Notes: generated by a model not told the origin, from the letters alone. Shown: positions 1 through 10,986, numbered from the stretch's first letter. The stretch is 64,000 bases of DNA from Exiguobacterium alkaliphilum 12/1 (GCF_000714435.1 NZ_JJMW01000064.1:62001-126000); one strand, 5' to 3'. A program made the numbers and translations.

Positions 1-1
1 T

Positions 2-1389
<1,388 letters not shown>

Positions 1390-1399
1390 GGTGATGACG

Positions 1400-2059
1400 A
1401 TGAACGCAAACGAATTAGGCATCCAAGCGATGCAGCAAGGCGAGTTTGAACAAGCGGCGAAGCAGTTCAACGCTGCGATTGAAGCCGCCCCCGCGGACCC
1501 GACCGGTTACGTCAACATGGGGACGCTCCTTCAAGCGATCGGGGACCACGAGCGGGCCGTCGTCTTTTACGACAAGGCGCTCGAACTCGACAACGCGTTC
1601 GGCGCGGCCCACTACGCGAAAGGCGCACTCGCCTATGAGCTCGAGCAGCTCGACTTGGCCGAGTCGTCACTTCGCCAGGCGCTCCTTGCCGGGATGAACG
1701 ACGCGGACCTGCACTTCATGCTCGGTTTGACGTACAAGGCGATGGGCGACTTCGTCCGCGCCTTGCCACGTCTGAAGGAAGCGCAAGCACAGTCGCCAGA
1801 AGACGTCGAGATTTCGTTCCAGTACGGGCTCGCGCTCGCACAGAACGAACAGCTCGATTTGGCCGTCGAGGCGCTCGAGCACACGCTCGACCTCGACGCG
1901 AGCCACACGGACGCGCGCTACAACTTGGCAATCGCCTATGCGTTCCTCGGTGAACAAGACAAGACGTACGCCGAGCTCGAACGTGTGCTCGAATTGCAAC
2001 CGGACCATGCGCTCGCGTATGACGCGAAAGCGAAAATGGACGAGTTGCTCGGGAATTGA
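1400..2059 (+). CDS. Tetratricopeptide repeat protein (YrrB-like)
   Basis: A 219-residue soluble protein made almost wholly of 34-residue tetratricopeptide repeats. Consecutive units show the pattern of alanine, glycine and tyrosine at helix contacts, for example YVNMGTLLQAIGDHERAVVFY and ARYNLAIAYAFLGEQDKTY. TPR arrays bind partner proteins; no catalytic motif is present. The start at 1400 is chosen because GAGGTG lies 6 bases upstream. A gene of this type (yrrB) sits between mnmA and recD2 in B. subtilis, so position supports orthology. Its molecular partner is not known from sequence. A strong hairpin terminator follows directly. Confidence 0.9.
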   Translation: MNANELGIQAMQQGEFEQAAKQFNAAIEAAPADPTGYVNMGTLLQAIGDHERAVVFYDKALELDNAFGAAHYAKGALAYELEQLDLAESSLRQALLAGMNDADLHFMLGLTYKAMGDFVRALPRLKEAQAQSPEDVEISFQYGLALAQNEQLDLAVEALEHTLDLDASHTDARYNLAIAYAFLGEQDKTYAELERVLELQPDHALAYDAKAKMDELLGN

Positions 2060-2064
2060 ATGCT

Positions 2065-2105
2065 TAAAAAAGCCTTTGCGAAAAAATCGCAAAGGCTTTT
2101 TTCTT
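2065..2105. terminator. Bidirectional intrinsic terminator
   Basis: An 11-13 bp stem (AAGCCTTTGCG paired with CGCAAAGGCTT) is flanked by an A run on the left and a T run on the right, so it can stop both the mnmA-TPR operon and the convergent VOC gene. Confidence 0.9.
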
Positions 2106-2112
2106 TATGGAT

Positions 2113-2661
2113 TCATAATTGCTTCGTCGTGATTTTCACCGGCTCCCCGCCGAACTTCTCATACGCCTCGTCCATATTTTTCGTATACAGCTCGATGACG
2201 TTTTTGCTCGGATCTTTGAAGTAAGCGGAGCGTTCTTTCCCGTTGACGGTCTCGTCTTCGTCCCACGTCCGTAATTTCGTCGGGATACCGGAATCGTTTA
2301 ACACGTCGAGCGCTTGGTCAAACGAGTCCATCGGCACGTAAAACGCGCAGTGGACGTGGGAGCCCCCTTCGTCATACAGCGTCTCCCATTCGGTCACGTC
2401 TTGGCGTCGGTTCGCATCTTCTTCTTCCGTGAAGTCGCGCTTTAACCATAGCCCGAGACGCGTGTTACCGCCGACATATAACCACGTCGCCCAAGGCTCG
2501 TCTGCATGTTCTTGTGCCTCGCTCGGCTCTGCGTCGTCCCCGACCCACTGTTCGACGACCGGAAGACCGAGTTTGCCGTGCCAAAAGTCGACCGCCTCCG
2601 CCATGTCTGTCACTTCTAATACGAGTTCACATAGTCCGGTGATTGGAATCCGTTTCGTCAT
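2113..2661 (-). CDS. VOC family (glyoxalase/bleomycin-resistance fold) protein
   Basis: The 182-residue product has the paired beta-alpha-beta-beta-beta modules of the vicinal oxygen chelate superfamily. Module one begins LCELVLEVTDMAEAVDFWHGKLGLPVVE. Module two has the SHVHCAFYV strand and ends with SAYFKDPSKNVIELY, the typical DPxGNxIEL-like closing strand with the metal-ligand glutamate. Members include dioxygenases, glyoxalases and fosfomycin or bleomycin resistance proteins, and the substrate cannot be told from sequence. The start codon follows AAGGAGGAATGACGC. It is a single gene, convergent to the mnmA operon, and it interrupts the order expected from B. subtilis. Confidence 0.85.
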   Translation of the reverse strand: MTKRIPITGLCELVLEVTDMAEAVDFWHGKLGLPVVEQWVGDDAEPSEAQEHADEPWATWLYVGGNTRLGLWLKRDFTEEEDANRRQDVTEWETLYDEGGSHVHCAFYVPMDSFDQALDVLNDSGIPTKLRTWDEDETVNGKERSAYFKDPSKNVIELYTKNMDEAYEKFGGEPVKITTKQL

Positions 2662-2780
2662 GCGTCATTCCTCCTTCATAAGGTTCACTCGAACAGTTCC
2701 CCGTTTGATTCAACGAAAAACGTGCGTAACCACCTATGCGTTCGGGAAATGGACAAGGAACAATAGGGAGGAGAGACATC

Positions 2781-3503
2781 ATGCGAATCATCAGTCTACT
2801 AAGCGTTATCTTATTTTTTGTCGTCGAATGGTTCATGCTCGGGCGCATGTTCACCGCGATTGATAACCGATTGGCGGCCGGAGAATGGACGAATAACGTG
2901 TTCTATCGCGTCATCATCGAATCGGAACGGGCGACGGCGACACTTCTCATTTTGTTTGCGACGTTTTTCGTCATCGGACTCCTTATGCATTGGTTACTCT
3001 CGACGAATCGGTCGTTTCGACAATCACTCGGTGTCGTCGGCATCGGCTGGACGGTCCCGCTCGCGCTCGCCATCATCGCGTGGATTGTCCCGAACGCATA
3101 TCTCCAACTCGGGCTACTCGTCTTGCAAATTTCGTTTATTCCACTCATCCCGTTCATCGGCCAAACGTTGCGGCTCGGACACGTCGTCTTGAACTGGGGG
3201 ATTCACGTCGCGGCGAGCGGGCTCGTCCTGCTCATTCAACGCCCTTCGCTTGAAAAGCTGTTCTGGGTCGAGCGGACCGAGCTGCTCGAACGCTTACAAG
3301 GCTACGTCAATACAGGCGAACTGGAACGGTTCGAACGGTTGCTCGAACGAGTCGATGTGGCCCAACTCGAACGGCTCTTCAGTACGGTCGACGTTGACCA
3401 GCTCGAGCGGCTGTTGAATCGGGTCGACATCGACCAGTTGATCCGCCTCCTCGAACGGGTCAATCTCAATCAGCTTGAGCAAATCCTGAACTTGTTTAGT
3501 TAG
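2781..3503 (+). CDS. Membrane protein with C-terminal 12-residue leucine-rich repeats
   Basis: The 240-residue product starts with a hydrophobic helix (residues 1-20). It has further membrane segments near 50-75, 83-104, 106-128 and 135-155, and then a charged tail. From about residue 165 the tail repeats a 12-residue unit of the form x-Q-L-E-R-L-L-x-R-V-D-V. One degenerate copy is followed by a 3-residue spacer and then five in-register copies at 182-240 (ERFERLLERVDV, AQLERLFSTVDV, DQLERLLNRVDI, DQLIRLLERVNL, NQLEQILNLFS). The spacing suits a regular amphipathic helix or solenoid lying on the membrane or binding a partner. The start has GGGAGGAGA 6-8 bases upstream. I do not recognise the family. 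It stands alone between the VOC gene and recD2. Confidence 0.85.
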   Translation: MRIISLLSVILFFVVEWFMLGRMFTAIDNRLAAGEWTNNVFYRVIIESERATATLLILFATFFVIGLLMHWLLSTNRSFRQSLGVVGIGWTVPLALAIIAWIVPNAYLQLGLLVLQISFIPLIPFIGQTLRLGHVVLNWGIHVAASGLVLLIQRPSLEKLFWVERTELLERLQGYVNTGELERFERLLERVDVAQLERLFSTVDVDQLERLLNRVDIDQLIRLLERVNLNQLEQILNLFS

Positions 3504-3508
3504 GCGAT

Positions 3509-3538
3509 TTGTTCTCCTCTTCCGAATCGGGCTATAAT
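3509..3538 (+). promoter_or_regulatory. SigA-type promoter of recD2
   Basis: TTGTTC and a perfect TATAAT are separated by 18 bases, about 30 bases upstream of the recD2 start. The gene is therefore probably transcribed apart from the membrane protein upstream. Confidence 0.7.
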
Positions 3539-3570
3539 GGGGGATGGAAAACTAGCTGGGGGTGGCTCAC

Positions 3571-5781
3571 ATGATGGCAGCACCTTACGAGTTGACAGGA
3601 AAAGTCATCCGCGTCCTGTTTCAATCGGAAGAAGAAGCGCACACGATCGCGCTTGTACGTATAAAAGAAAAAAACTTTGAGACCGACGAGACCGAGATGG
3701 TCATCGCCGGGGTCGGTGTCGGAATCGAGAAGGGCGAGACGTATAAGGCGCACGGCCGTCTCGTCGATCATCCACGGTTCGGTAAACAGATGAAGGCGGA
3801 TTGGATTCGCCGCGTCGTCCCGATGACGAAACGAGCGGCCGTCCGCTTTTTGACGAACGGTTCGTTCCCGGGCATCGGGCAAAAGACGGCGCAAAAGATC
3901 GCCGACACGCTCGGTGACGACTGCATCGACCAAATCGTCAAACATCCGAGCGTCCTCTCGAACGTCGACGGATTGAAAGAGAAACAAGCCCGTGTCATCA
4001 CGGAACGGTTGAACGTCTTGTATGGCGTCGACCAATTGCTGTTGTTCTTGGCCCCGTTCGATGTGACGCCACGGCTCGCCTCGAAGATTCATAAAGAATA
4101 TGAAGGTCGGGCGATGGAGACGATTGAGAAGAACCCTTATGCGCTCATGTACGATGTGCCAGGGATTGGTTTCAAGACGGCCGACGCCATCGCGGCACAT
4201 TTTGGCATTCAAGGCATCCATCCGGAGCGGATCGCCGCCGCCGTCTTGTACGTGCTCGAGCTCGAGCAAGGGAACGGGCACTTGTTCGTCACGTCTGAAC
4301 AGCTCCACCGTGAGATGCCGCGCATCATCGGGGGGGACCCGGGCGATGCGCTCGTATCCGCGCTCGAGACGCTCGCCCAAGACGAACGCATCATCGTTGA
4401 AGATGGGGTCGTCTACCATCCGCGCGTCTATCGGGCCGAACGAAAGGCGGCCGAAGAACTTGCCCGCATCATGTCGACCTCGACGACAGAAGACGTCGAT
4501 ATGGCGACAATTTTCGATGCCGTCGGTCGCGTCGAGGAGATGTTCTCCATCGAGTACGCGAAACAACAGCGCGAGGCAATCGAGCTCGCGTTGAAATCAC
4601 CGCTTATGGTGCTTACCGGCGGACCGGGAACGGGGAAGACGACGGTCGTGCGCGGGATTATTCACGCGCTGAGCGACGTCTTCGACTGGAAACTTGAACC
4701 GGTACCGAACCAGCCGTTCCCGTTCGTCCTCGCCGCACCGACCGGACGGGCCGCGAAACGGCTCAGTGAATCGACCGGGCTCCCGGCTTCGACGATTCAC
4801 CGGTTGTTAAAGTTCGATGGCAGTTCGTTCCAAGTCGATGACACGAACCCGCTCGTCGGGAAAGTGCTCATCGTCGACGAGGCGTCGATGATTGACATCT
4901 TCTTGTTCCGGAGCCTGCTCCGGGCCGTGCCGAACGGGATGAAGATTCTTTTCGTCGGTGACCGCGACCAACTCCCTTCGGTCGGGCCTGGTCAAGTGCT
5001 CGCCGATTTGATGTCGACCGACGGCATCCCGGTCGTCCGTCTCGATGTCGTCCATCGGCAGGCGTCCGAATCGAGCATCCTCCGTTTGGCGCATGCGCTC
5101 AACGCGAAAAAGATGCCAGACGACTTACTGGCGGCGCTCCCGGACCGGCGCTTCTATACGGCGAACCAAGAGACGGCGCTCCAAGCGATCTGTCAGATGG
5201 CCGGGGCTGCACTCCGAAAAGGCTATTCGCCGTTTGATATCCAGATTCTCGCGCCGACGTATCGTGGCGTCTGCGGCATCGATGGACTGAACGAAGCGCT
5301 TCAAAACGTGTTCAATCCGAAGTCGGCGGCGAGGGAAGTGAAGCACGGGAACCGGACGTATCGGAACGGGGACAAAGTGCTCCAGCTCGTCAATAACGCC
5401 GAGGAGAACGTCTATAATGGGGACATCGGGGAAATCACAAACATCTTTTATGCGAAAGAGAACGTCGACAAGGTCGATAAGATTTACATCCGCTTCGACC
5501 AAATCGAAGTCGAGTACAATCGGAGCGAATGGGACCAGTTCACCCACGCCTACGCCATCACGATTCATAAATCGCAAGGATCCGAGTTCCCGATCGTCCT
5601 CATGCCCGTGTTCTTCAACGGCGGGTTCCGTTCGTCGCGTAACTTGATTTACACGGCCGTCACGCGCGCGAAGAAGAGTTTGCTCTTGTTCGGCGACGTT
5701 CGCGCACTCGAGGCGGCGACACGGGAAGAAGAGCCGGTGCGTCGAACAAAGCTTGTCGAGCGGCTCGGCGGCAAGTCTTGA
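3571..5781 (+). CDS. recD2: RecD2-type ATP-dependent DNA helicase
   Basis: RecD2 is a 5'-3' superfamily 1B helicase involved in DNA repair and fork protection in bacteria that have no RecBCD. The product is about 736 residues. The N-terminal third carries an OB-like domain and helix-hairpin-helix segments (PGIGQKTAQKIADTLG, PGIGFKTADAIAAHFG). Helicase motifs follow: Walker A GGPGTGKTT, Walker B VDEASMID, motif III GDRDQLPSVGPG, and the C-terminal HAYAITIHKSQGSEF and YTAVTRAKK motifs. The start is set at the ATG behind GGGGGTGG; a GTG 9 bases upstream is possible. The order TPR-recD2-alaS is that of B. subtilis yrrB-yrrC-alaS. Confidence 0.96.
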   Translation: MMAAPYELTGKVIRVLFQSEEEAHTIALVRIKEKNFETDETEMVIAGVGVGIEKGETYKAHGRLVDHPRFGKQMKADWIRRVVPMTKRAAVRFLTNGSFPGIGQKTAQKIADTLGDDCIDQIVKHPSVLSNVDGLKEKQARVITERLNVLYGVDQLLLFLAPFDVTPRLASKIHKEYEGRAMETIEKNPYALMYDVPGIGFKTADAIAAHFGIQGIHPERIAAAVLYVLELEQGNGHLFVTSEQLHREMPRIIGGDPGDALVSALETLAQDERIIVEDGVVYHPRVYRAERKAAEELARIMSTSTTEDVDMATIFDAVGRVEEMFSIEYAKQQREAIELALKSPLMVLTGGPGTGKTTVVRGIIHALSDVFDWKLEPVPNQPFPFVLAAPTGRAAKRLSESTGLPASTIHRLLKFDGSSFQVDDTNPLVGKVLIVDEASMIDIFLFRSLLRAVPNGMKILFVGDRDQLPSVGPGQVLADLMSTDGIPVVRLDVVHRQASESSILRLAHALNAKKMPDDLLAALPDRRFYTANQETALQAICQMAGAALRKGYSPFDIQILAPTYRGVCGIDGLNEALQNVFNPKSAAREVKHGNRTYRNGDKVLQLVNNAEENVYNGDIGEITNIFYAKENVDKVDKIYIRFDQIEVEYNRSEWDQFTHAYAITIHKSQGSEFPIVLMPVFFNGGFRSSRNLIYTAVTRAKKSLLLFGDVRALEAATREEEPVRRTKLVERLGGKS

Positions 5782-5806
5782 CGAACGCTTGAACACGTGT
5801 GATAAT
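5778..5806 (+). promoter_or_regulatory. Promoter of the alaS T-box leader
   Basis: TTGACG, a 17-base spacer and GATAAT preceded by TGT form a good SigA promoter. Its -35 element overlaps the stop codon of recD2. Confidence 0.8.
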
Positions 5807-5812
5807 GACGAA

Positions 5813-6063
5813 TAGAAAAACTGAAACGATTAAAGACGATGAAAGAACCGAGTACGTCGTCACCGCCTCATCAGAGACATCTTCCTAGGCTGCGAGAAGA
5901 TGGGGGTCGGCCGACCGAAGCTAGTCTGGAGTCCCCACTCATCCTGGGCGCCTCATCCACGTTATCGGATGTTCGAGGCACGGCTTTGCCGTGCGAACGA
6001 GGGTGGTACCACGAAGCGATGCTTTCGTCCCTTTCCATAGGGATGGACATCGCTTTTTTTTCG
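5813..6063 (+). promoter_or_regulatory. T-box leader of alaS, specifier GCU (Ala)
   Basis: A tRNA-sensing leader fills the 310 bases between recD2 and alaS. The 14-base T-box GAGGGTGGTACCACG lies at 5999-6013 and would pair with the uncharged tRNA acceptor end. A terminator stem (AAGCGATG with CATCGCTT) plus T8 lies at 6014-6063. Stem I begins with GATGAAAGA, then AGTA at 5851-5854. On its 3' side GAA is followed by GCT at 5920-5922 and then A, the usual setting of a specifier codon. GCU decodes alanine, agreeing with the gene downstream. Uncharged tRNA-Ala should favour the antiterminator and raise alaS expression. Confidence 0.93.
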
Positions 6064-6091
6064 TTTCGTTCAGAATAAGGAGGAATTGTTA

Positions 6092-8731
6092 ATGAAACCG
6101 CTCAAACCATTAACTGGCGCACAGATTCGCCAAATGTATTTAGATTTCTTCAAATCAAAAGGACATTCGGTCGAACCGAGCGCTTCGCTCGTACCGGTAG
6201 AGGATCCGACGCTGCTTTGGATCAACTCGGGCGTCGCGACGCTTAAAAAATACTTCGATGGTCGCGTCATTCCAGCCAATCCGCGTATCGTCAACGCACA
6301 GAAGTCGATTCGCACGAACGACATCGAGAACGTCGGGAAGACGGCACGTCACCATACGTTCTTTGAGATGCTCGGAAACTTCTCGGTCGGGGAGTACTTC
6401 CGTGAAGACGCCATCAAATGGGGTTGGGAGCTCCTCACGAGCGACGAGTGGTACGGGCTCGACCCGGACCGTCTGTCTGTGACGATTCACCCGGACGATG
6501 CCGAGTCTAAACAAATTTGGTTAAGCTTAGGTGTACCGGCAGACCGCATCATCCCGCTCGAAGACAACTTCTGGGAAATCGGGGAAGGCCCGTCTGGCCC
6601 GAACACGGAGATCTTCTTCGACCGCGGCCCTTCGTTCGGTGACGACCCGACCGACCCGGAACTCTACCCAGGCGGCGAGAACGAGCGCTACCTTGAAATT
6701 TGGAACATCGTCTTCAGTCAGTTTAACCATGACGGGCATGGCAACTATACCGAGCTCCCACGGAAAAACATTGATACGGGGATGGGTCTTGAGCGAATGG
6801 CTTGCGTCATGCAAGACGTGCCGACGAACTTCGACACAGACCTGTTTATGCCGATTATTCGCGAGACAGAGAAAATCAGCGGCGAGACGTATCGTGCTGA
6901 CAGCAGTAAAGACGTGGCGTTCAAAGTCATAGCCGACCATATCCGGACCGTATCGTTCGCGATCGGGGATGGTGCGCTTCCATCGAACGAAGGCCGTGGC
7001 TACGTGCTCCGTCGTCTCCTCCGTCGTGCCGTTCGTTACGCGAAGATGCTCGGAATCGAGCGTCCGTTCATGTACGAGCTCGTCGACGTCGTTGGGGACA
7101 TCATGGTCGACTTCTACCCTGAGGTCCGTGAGAAGAAAGACTTCATCAAGAAAGTCGTCAAAAACGAAGAAGAACGGTTCCACGAGACGCTTCATGACGG
7201 TCTTGCCATCTTGAATGAAGTCGCGAAAGCGCAAAAAGCGGCAGGTTCGAACGTCATTAGCGGTGAAGACGCGTTCCGTCTTTACGACACGTACGGCTTC
7301 CCGCTCGAGTTGACGATTGAATACGCGGAAGACCATAACCTCTCCGTTGATGAGGACGGTTTTAAACAGGCGATGAACGCACAGCGTGAGCGTGCCCGTA
7401 TGGCGCGAGCCGATGTCGAGTCGATGCAAATCCAATCGGGTGTACTCGCCGATATCACGCTCGATTCTTCGTTTATCGGTTACACGAATCTCGGCACAGA
7501 GGCGAAGATCGTCAGCTTGATTCATGACGGAGAACTCGTCGATGTCGTCGCGGCCGGAGAAGAAGCACAAGTCATTCTCGACCAGACGCCATTTTACGCA
7601 GAGAGCGGCGGTCAAATCGGGGATAAAGGTCAAATTGTCGGGTCGGACTTCGTCCTTCACGTCAAAGACGTCTCAAAAGCACCGAACGGTCAAAACTTGC
7701 ATACGGTCACGGTCACGTCGGGCATCGCTAAGGCGGAAGTCGCGGTGACGGCAACGGTAGACAAAGACGCACGCCAAGCGATTATTAAAAACCACACAGC
7801 GACACACTTGTTGCATCGTGCATTGAAAGATACGCTCGGTGAGCACGTCAATCAAGCCGGATCACTCGTGACGGCGGACCGACTCCGCTTTGACTTCTCG
7901 CACTTCGGTCAAGTGACGGCAGAAGAGCTTCAGACGATTGAACGTCAAGTGAACGAACGCATTTGGGCATCGATTGGTGTTGACATCGAAGAGATGAACA
8001 TCGCTGACGCGAAAGCGAAAGGCGCGATGGCGCTCTTCGGGGAGAAGTACGGGGACGTTGTCCGCGTCGTTGCGGCCGGAGATTCGGTAGAGCTTTGCGG
8101 TGGCTGTCATGTCGGCAATACTGCAGAAATCGGACTGTTCAAAATCTTGTCGGAGTCAGGCATCGGCGCTGGTACGCGACGGATTGAGGCCGTTACAGGA
8201 GCGGGTGCATACGAAGTGATGAACCAGCAAATCGAGACGCTCGAGTCGGCAGCAAAACTGCTTAAGACAAAACCGCTTGAAGTGCCGTCACGTGTCCAGG
8301 CGCTCCAAGCCGAGTTGAAAGACGTGGAACGGGCGAACGAGTCGCTGAAAGCAAAACTTGCGAACATCGAAGCCGCGTCACTCACAGATGCACTTGAAAC
8401 GATCCAAGGGGTCCAGTTGATTGCCAAACGCGTCGACGGGCAAGATATGGACGCACTCCGCGGCATGGTCGATGAGTTGAAAGGGAAACTCGGTTCAGCT
8501 GTCATCATCCTCGGCTCAGCGAATGGGGATAAAGTCAACCTCGTCGCCGGTGTGACGAAAGACTTGAACGAACGTGGCTTCCACGCAGGGAAACTGATTA
8601 AAGAAGTCGCGACACGTTGCGGCGGCGGCGGCGGCGGTCGACCGGATATGGCACAAGCCGGAGGCCGGGATGCGACAAAACTCGATGAAGCATTGAAGTT
8701 TGCTTCACATTACGTCGAATCACTGGCATAA
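6092..8731 (+). CDS. alaS: Alanyl-tRNA synthetase
   Basis: AlaRS charges tRNA-Ala and clears mischarged Ser or Gly. The product is 879 residues, the usual bacterial size. The class II aminoacylation domain is N-terminal ([13 protein letters not shown], then the [12 protein letters not shown] motif). The editing domain has zinc-site motifs HTATH near residue 570 and CGGCH near 670. A coiled coil follows, and the C-Ala domain carries the glycine-rich [15 protein letters not shown]. The ATG at 6092 is chosen because AGGAGG lies 8 bases upstream; a TTG two codons earlier is closer to the ribosome site and less likely. It is controlled by the T-box leader upstream. Confidence 0.98.
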   Translation: MKPLKPLTGAQIRQMYLDFFKSKGHSVEPSASLVPVEDPTLLWINSGVATLKKYFDGRVIPANPRIVNAQKSIRTNDIENVGKTARHHTFFEMLGNFSVGEYFREDAIKWGWELLTSDEWYGLDPDRLSVTIHPDDAESKQIWLSLGVPADRIIPLEDNFWEIGEGPSGPNTEIFFDRGPSFGDDPTDPELYPGGENERYLEIWNIVFSQFNHDGHGNYTELPRKNIDTGMGLERMACVMQDVPTNFDTDLFMPIIRETEKISGETYRADSSKDVAFKVIADHIRTVSFAIGDGALPSNEGRGYVLRRLLRRAVRYAKMLGIERPFMYELVDVVGDIMVDFYPEVREKKDFIKKVVKNEEERFHETLHDGLAILNEVAKAQKAAGSNVISGEDAFRLYDTYGFPLELTIEYAEDHNLSVDEDGFKQAMNAQRERARMARADVESMQIQSGVLADITLDSSFIGYTNLGTEAKIVSLIHDGELVDVVAAGEEAQVILDQTPFYAESGGQIGDKGQIVGSDFVLHVKDVSKAPNGQNLHTVTVTSGIAKAEVAVTATVDKDARQAIIKNHTATHLLHRALKDTLGEHVNQAGSLVTADRLRFDFSHFGQVTAEELQTIERQVNERIWASIGVDIEEMNIADAKAKGAMALFGEKYGDVVRVVAAGDSVELCGGCHVGNTAEIGLFKILSESGIGAGTRRIEAVTGAGAYEVMNQQIETLESAAKLLKTKPLEVPSRVQALQAELKDVERANESLKAKLANIEAASLTDALETIQGVQLIAKRVDGQDMDALRGMVDELKGKLGSAVIILGSANGDKVNLVAGVTKDLNERGFHAGKLIKEVATRCGGGGGGRPDMAQAGGRDATKLDEALKFASHYVESLA

Positions 8732-8768
8732 TAGAATGTGAAGTGCAAACGGAAAGAGGTGGATTCTT

Positions 8769-9035
8769 GTGAGCCAAATGGATCGCACGATGCAATTCAA
8801 TTTTCCAGAAGATGATAATCGAGCCAACACGCGGGAAACACTGATCACCGTGTATAAAGCCCTCGAGGAAAAAGGCTACCAACCGATCAATCAAATCGTC
8901 GGATATTTGTTGTCAGGTGACCCTGCCTACATCCCACGTCATAACGATGCGCGAAACTTAATTCGCAAAATCGAACGAGATGAACTGCTCGAAGAGCTGG
9001 TCAAATCGTATTTGAACGATCGTAGAGAGGATTAA
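8769..9035 (+). CDS. ireB: IreB family regulatory phosphoprotein (UPF0297)
   Basis: This small 88-residue protein is nearly identical in its core ([20 protein letters not shown], then [17 protein letters not shown]) to the highly conserved UPF0297/YrzL/IreB family. In Enterococcus, IreB is phosphorylated by the PASTA kinase IreK and affects cephalosporin resistance; that role is known for the family, not shown here. The GTG start at 8769 gives the conserved MSxxDxTMxF beginning and lies behind AAAGAGGTGG. It is followed after one base by ruvX, and the order ireB-ruvX-DUF1292 is typical of Firmicutes. Confidence 0.93.
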   Translation: MSQMDRTMQFNFPEDDNRANTRETLITVYKALEEKGYQPINQIVGYLLSGDPAYIPRHNDARNLIRKIERDELLEELVKSYLNDRRED

Positions 9036-9036
9036 T

Positions 9037-9459
9037 ATGAAGCGAGTCATGGGGCTCGATGTCGGATCGAAGACGATTGGGGTCGCCGTGAGCGACCTCA
9101 TGGGCTGGACGGCGCAAGGTGTGGAGACGGTCTATTGGACTGAACCGGACTTTGACGAAGCCGTCCGGGTGCTCCGGCCCATCATCGAGCAGTACGATGT
9201 GAAAGAAGTCGTTGTCGGTCTCCCGAAGAACATGAATGGGACGATCGGGCCACGAGGCGAGGCGTCAGAGGCGTTTGCCGCTGCCCTTACCGAGGCGACG
9301 GGCTTACCGACGATTCTCGTCGATGAGCGCCTGACGACGATGCAAGCGGAACGGATGCTCATTTCGGCAGACGTCAGCCGCAAAAAGAGAAAAGCGGTCA
9401 TCGATAAGATGGCAGCGGTCATGATTTTACAAAATTACCTGGATCGTTCAGGGAAATAA
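9037..9459 (+). CDS. ruvX: RuvX/YqgF family nuclease (Holliday-junction resolvase-like)
   Basis: The 140-residue protein has the RNase H-like fold of the YqgF family. It begins with [16 protein letters not shown], holding the first catalytic aspartate, and has [17 protein letters not shown] and the [11 protein letters not shown] segment with a second acidic position. YqgF members process the 5' end of 16S rRNA precursor in E. coli and resemble RuvC resolvases. The gene starts one base after ireB stops and lies upstream of the DUF1292 gene, so they form one operon. Confidence 0.93.
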   Translation: MKRVMGLDVGSKTIGVAVSDLMGWTAQGVETVYWTEPDFDEAVRVLRPIIEQYDVKEVVVGLPKNMNGTIGPRGEASEAFAAALTEATGLPTILVDERLTTMQAERMLISADVSRKKRKAVIDKMAAVMILQNYLDRSGK

Positions 9460-9472
9460 GGAGGAATTACTC

Positions 9473-9769
9473 ATGGCAGAAATCCGTCGTGAAGAAGAAA
9501 TGTACCGTATTCCAGATGAAAATGGAGACGAGCATTTGTTTGCAGAAATTTTCCGGATGACGAGCGATCGTTCGAAGAAGACGTTTGTCGTTCTCGAGCC
9601 GGTCGGTAACCCGGAGACAGAAGATGAAGATACAATCGAAGTATACGCGTTTGAAATCGAAGAACTTGAAGATGGTGAGTTCATCTTGAAGCTCGTCGAA
9701 GACGATGATGACTTCGAAGAAGTGATGGAAGCATTCGACATCGTTAATGACGAAGTCGGTTTAGACTAA
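9473..9769 (+). CDS. DUF1292 protein (YrzB-like)
   Basis: A strongly acidic 98-residue protein of the DUF1292 family. Members follow ruvX in many Firmicutes (YrzB in B. subtilis). Visible are the early DENGDEHLFAEIFRM segment and the VYAFEIEELEDGEFIL stretch, then an Asp/Glu-rich tail. No catalytic motif or membrane segment is present and the function is unknown. The start has AAGGAGGAATT upstream. A GC-rich hairpin without a T run (9779-9805) lies between this gene and mltG and could attenuate or protect the transcript. Confidence 0.88.
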   Translation: MAEIRREEEMYRIPDENGDEHLFAEIFRMTSDRSKKTFVVLEPVGNPETEDEDTIEVYAFEIEELEDGEFILKLVEDDDDFEEVMEAFDIVNDEVGLD

Positions 9770-9839
9770 TACGTGGACGGGCGGCTAGGGGGAACCCTCG
9801 TCGCCCATCTTCATAAAAGAAGAACAGGGGAGAATATGC

Positions 9840-10982
9840 ATGAACTATCCATCGATGTCAGATGAGAAGCGTGCACGAAGCCGGATCGTTCGTCGCATCA
9901 CGGTGATTATCCTTGCTGTCTTTCTTCTTGTCATCGCCACCGGTGCTGCTGTCTCGTACGCATTCGTAAAACGGTCACTTGAGCCCGTGGACCCGTCATC
10001 GACTGAGATGGTCGAAGTCGAGGTGCCACTCGGTGCAGGCTCAGGGTACATTGGCGAACTACTCGAAGAGAACGGACTTGTGAGGAATAGCACGATTTTC
10101 CGTCTTTACACACGGTTTAAAAATGAATCATCGTTCCAAGCGGGGACGTATACGTTATCCCCGTCACAGTCGCTTGACGAGATGATTGCAACGCTGAAGA
10201 CCGGCAAAGTGATCGTCGTTCCAGATATCAAATTGACCATTCCAGAAGGGTTCACAATCGACCAAGTCATCAAACGGCTGGCGAGCGTCGCCGAAATTCC
10301 GGAAGAAGAGATTTCAGCTCAGCTGAGCGATAAAGAGTATATCGCATCACTTGTCGCGGAACACGAAATGTTGACTGACGAAGTATTAGCGGATGGCATC
10401 TATCATCCTTTAGAAGGCTATTTGTTCCCAGCGACGTATGAGTTCGATAAAGGGGTCACGCTCACGCAAATCATCGATGAGATGTTGAAACCGACCGAAC
10501 AGCTCTATAACGAGAACAAAGCGGCGCTTGAAGCAGCGGGACGGACGTTCCATGAGACGCTCGCCCTCGCGTCGGTCGTCGAGAAAGAAGCCGTTTCGAC
10601 GGAGGACCGTCAAGAGATTGCCGGTGTGTTTGAAAACCGTCTAGCGGACGGGATGCGACTTCAGTCGGATCCGACCGTTTGGTATGGGACAGGCGAAACG
10701 TCAATCTTCACATCGTTTAACGACCTTCAAAACGATTCGCTGTACAACACGTACAAATACGCCGGCATCCCGATCGGTCCAATCGCATCGGTCAGCCGTG
10801 ACGCGTTCGCCGCGACGCTGAATCCGAACGACACGGAAAACTTCTACTTCTATGCACGGCCGCCTCGTGAAGGATTCCCGAACGGCGAAGTATTGTTCGA
10901 AGTGACGTACGAGGAACATCAACAAAACGTCAACCAATACCGTCCAGAATGGGAAGCGTTTGAAGCAGCAAACAACAATTGA
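9840..10982 (+). CDS. mltG: Endolytic murein transglycosylase MltG
   Basis: MltG cleaves nascent glycan strands within the membrane-proximal peptidoglycan and may set strand ends. The 380-residue product has a short cytoplasmic arginine-rich head, one membrane helix at about residues 19-42 (VIILAVFLLVIATGAAVSYA), a LysM-like segment, and the YceG domain with the catalytic glutamate in LASVVEKEA and the conserved SDPTVWYG motif. The start has AGGGGAGA upstream. Its place after ruvX and DUF1292 is conserved in Bacillales (yrrL). Confidence 0.95.
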   Translation: MNYPSMSDEKRARSRIVRRITVIILAVFLLVIATGAAVSYAFVKRSLEPVDPSSTEMVEVEVPLGAGSGYIGELLEENGLVRNSTIFRLYTRFKNESSFQAGTYTLSPSQSLDEMIATLKTGKVIVVPDIKLTIPEGFTIDQVIKRLASVAEIPEEEISAQLSDKEYIASLVAEHEMLTDEVLADGIYHPLEGYLFPATYEFDKGVTLTQIIDEMLKPTEQLYNENKAALEAAGRTFHETLALASVVEKEAVSTEDRQEIAGVFENRLADGMRLQSDPTVWYGTGETSIFTSFNDLQNDSLYNTYKYAGIPIGPIASVSRDAFAATLNPNDTENFYFYARPPREGFPNGEVLFEVTYEEHQQNVNQYRPEWEAFEAANNN

Positions 10983-10986
10983 TGGC

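Noticed and set aside
3532..4566. Long antisense open frame (344 codons) opposite recD2
   Set aside because: It mirrors the codon structure of a clearly real helicase gene, has no ribosome site and no domain. It is a shadow frame typical of GC-biased third positions.
6527..7660. Antisense open frame of 377 codons opposite alaS
   Set aside because: Same reason: alaS is unmistakable on the plus strand and the antisense product has no recognisable feature.
8617..8645. GGC repeat tract near the end of alaS as a simple-sequence repeat
   Set aside because: It encodes the conserved glycine-rich motif of the C-Ala domain and is expected in alaS.
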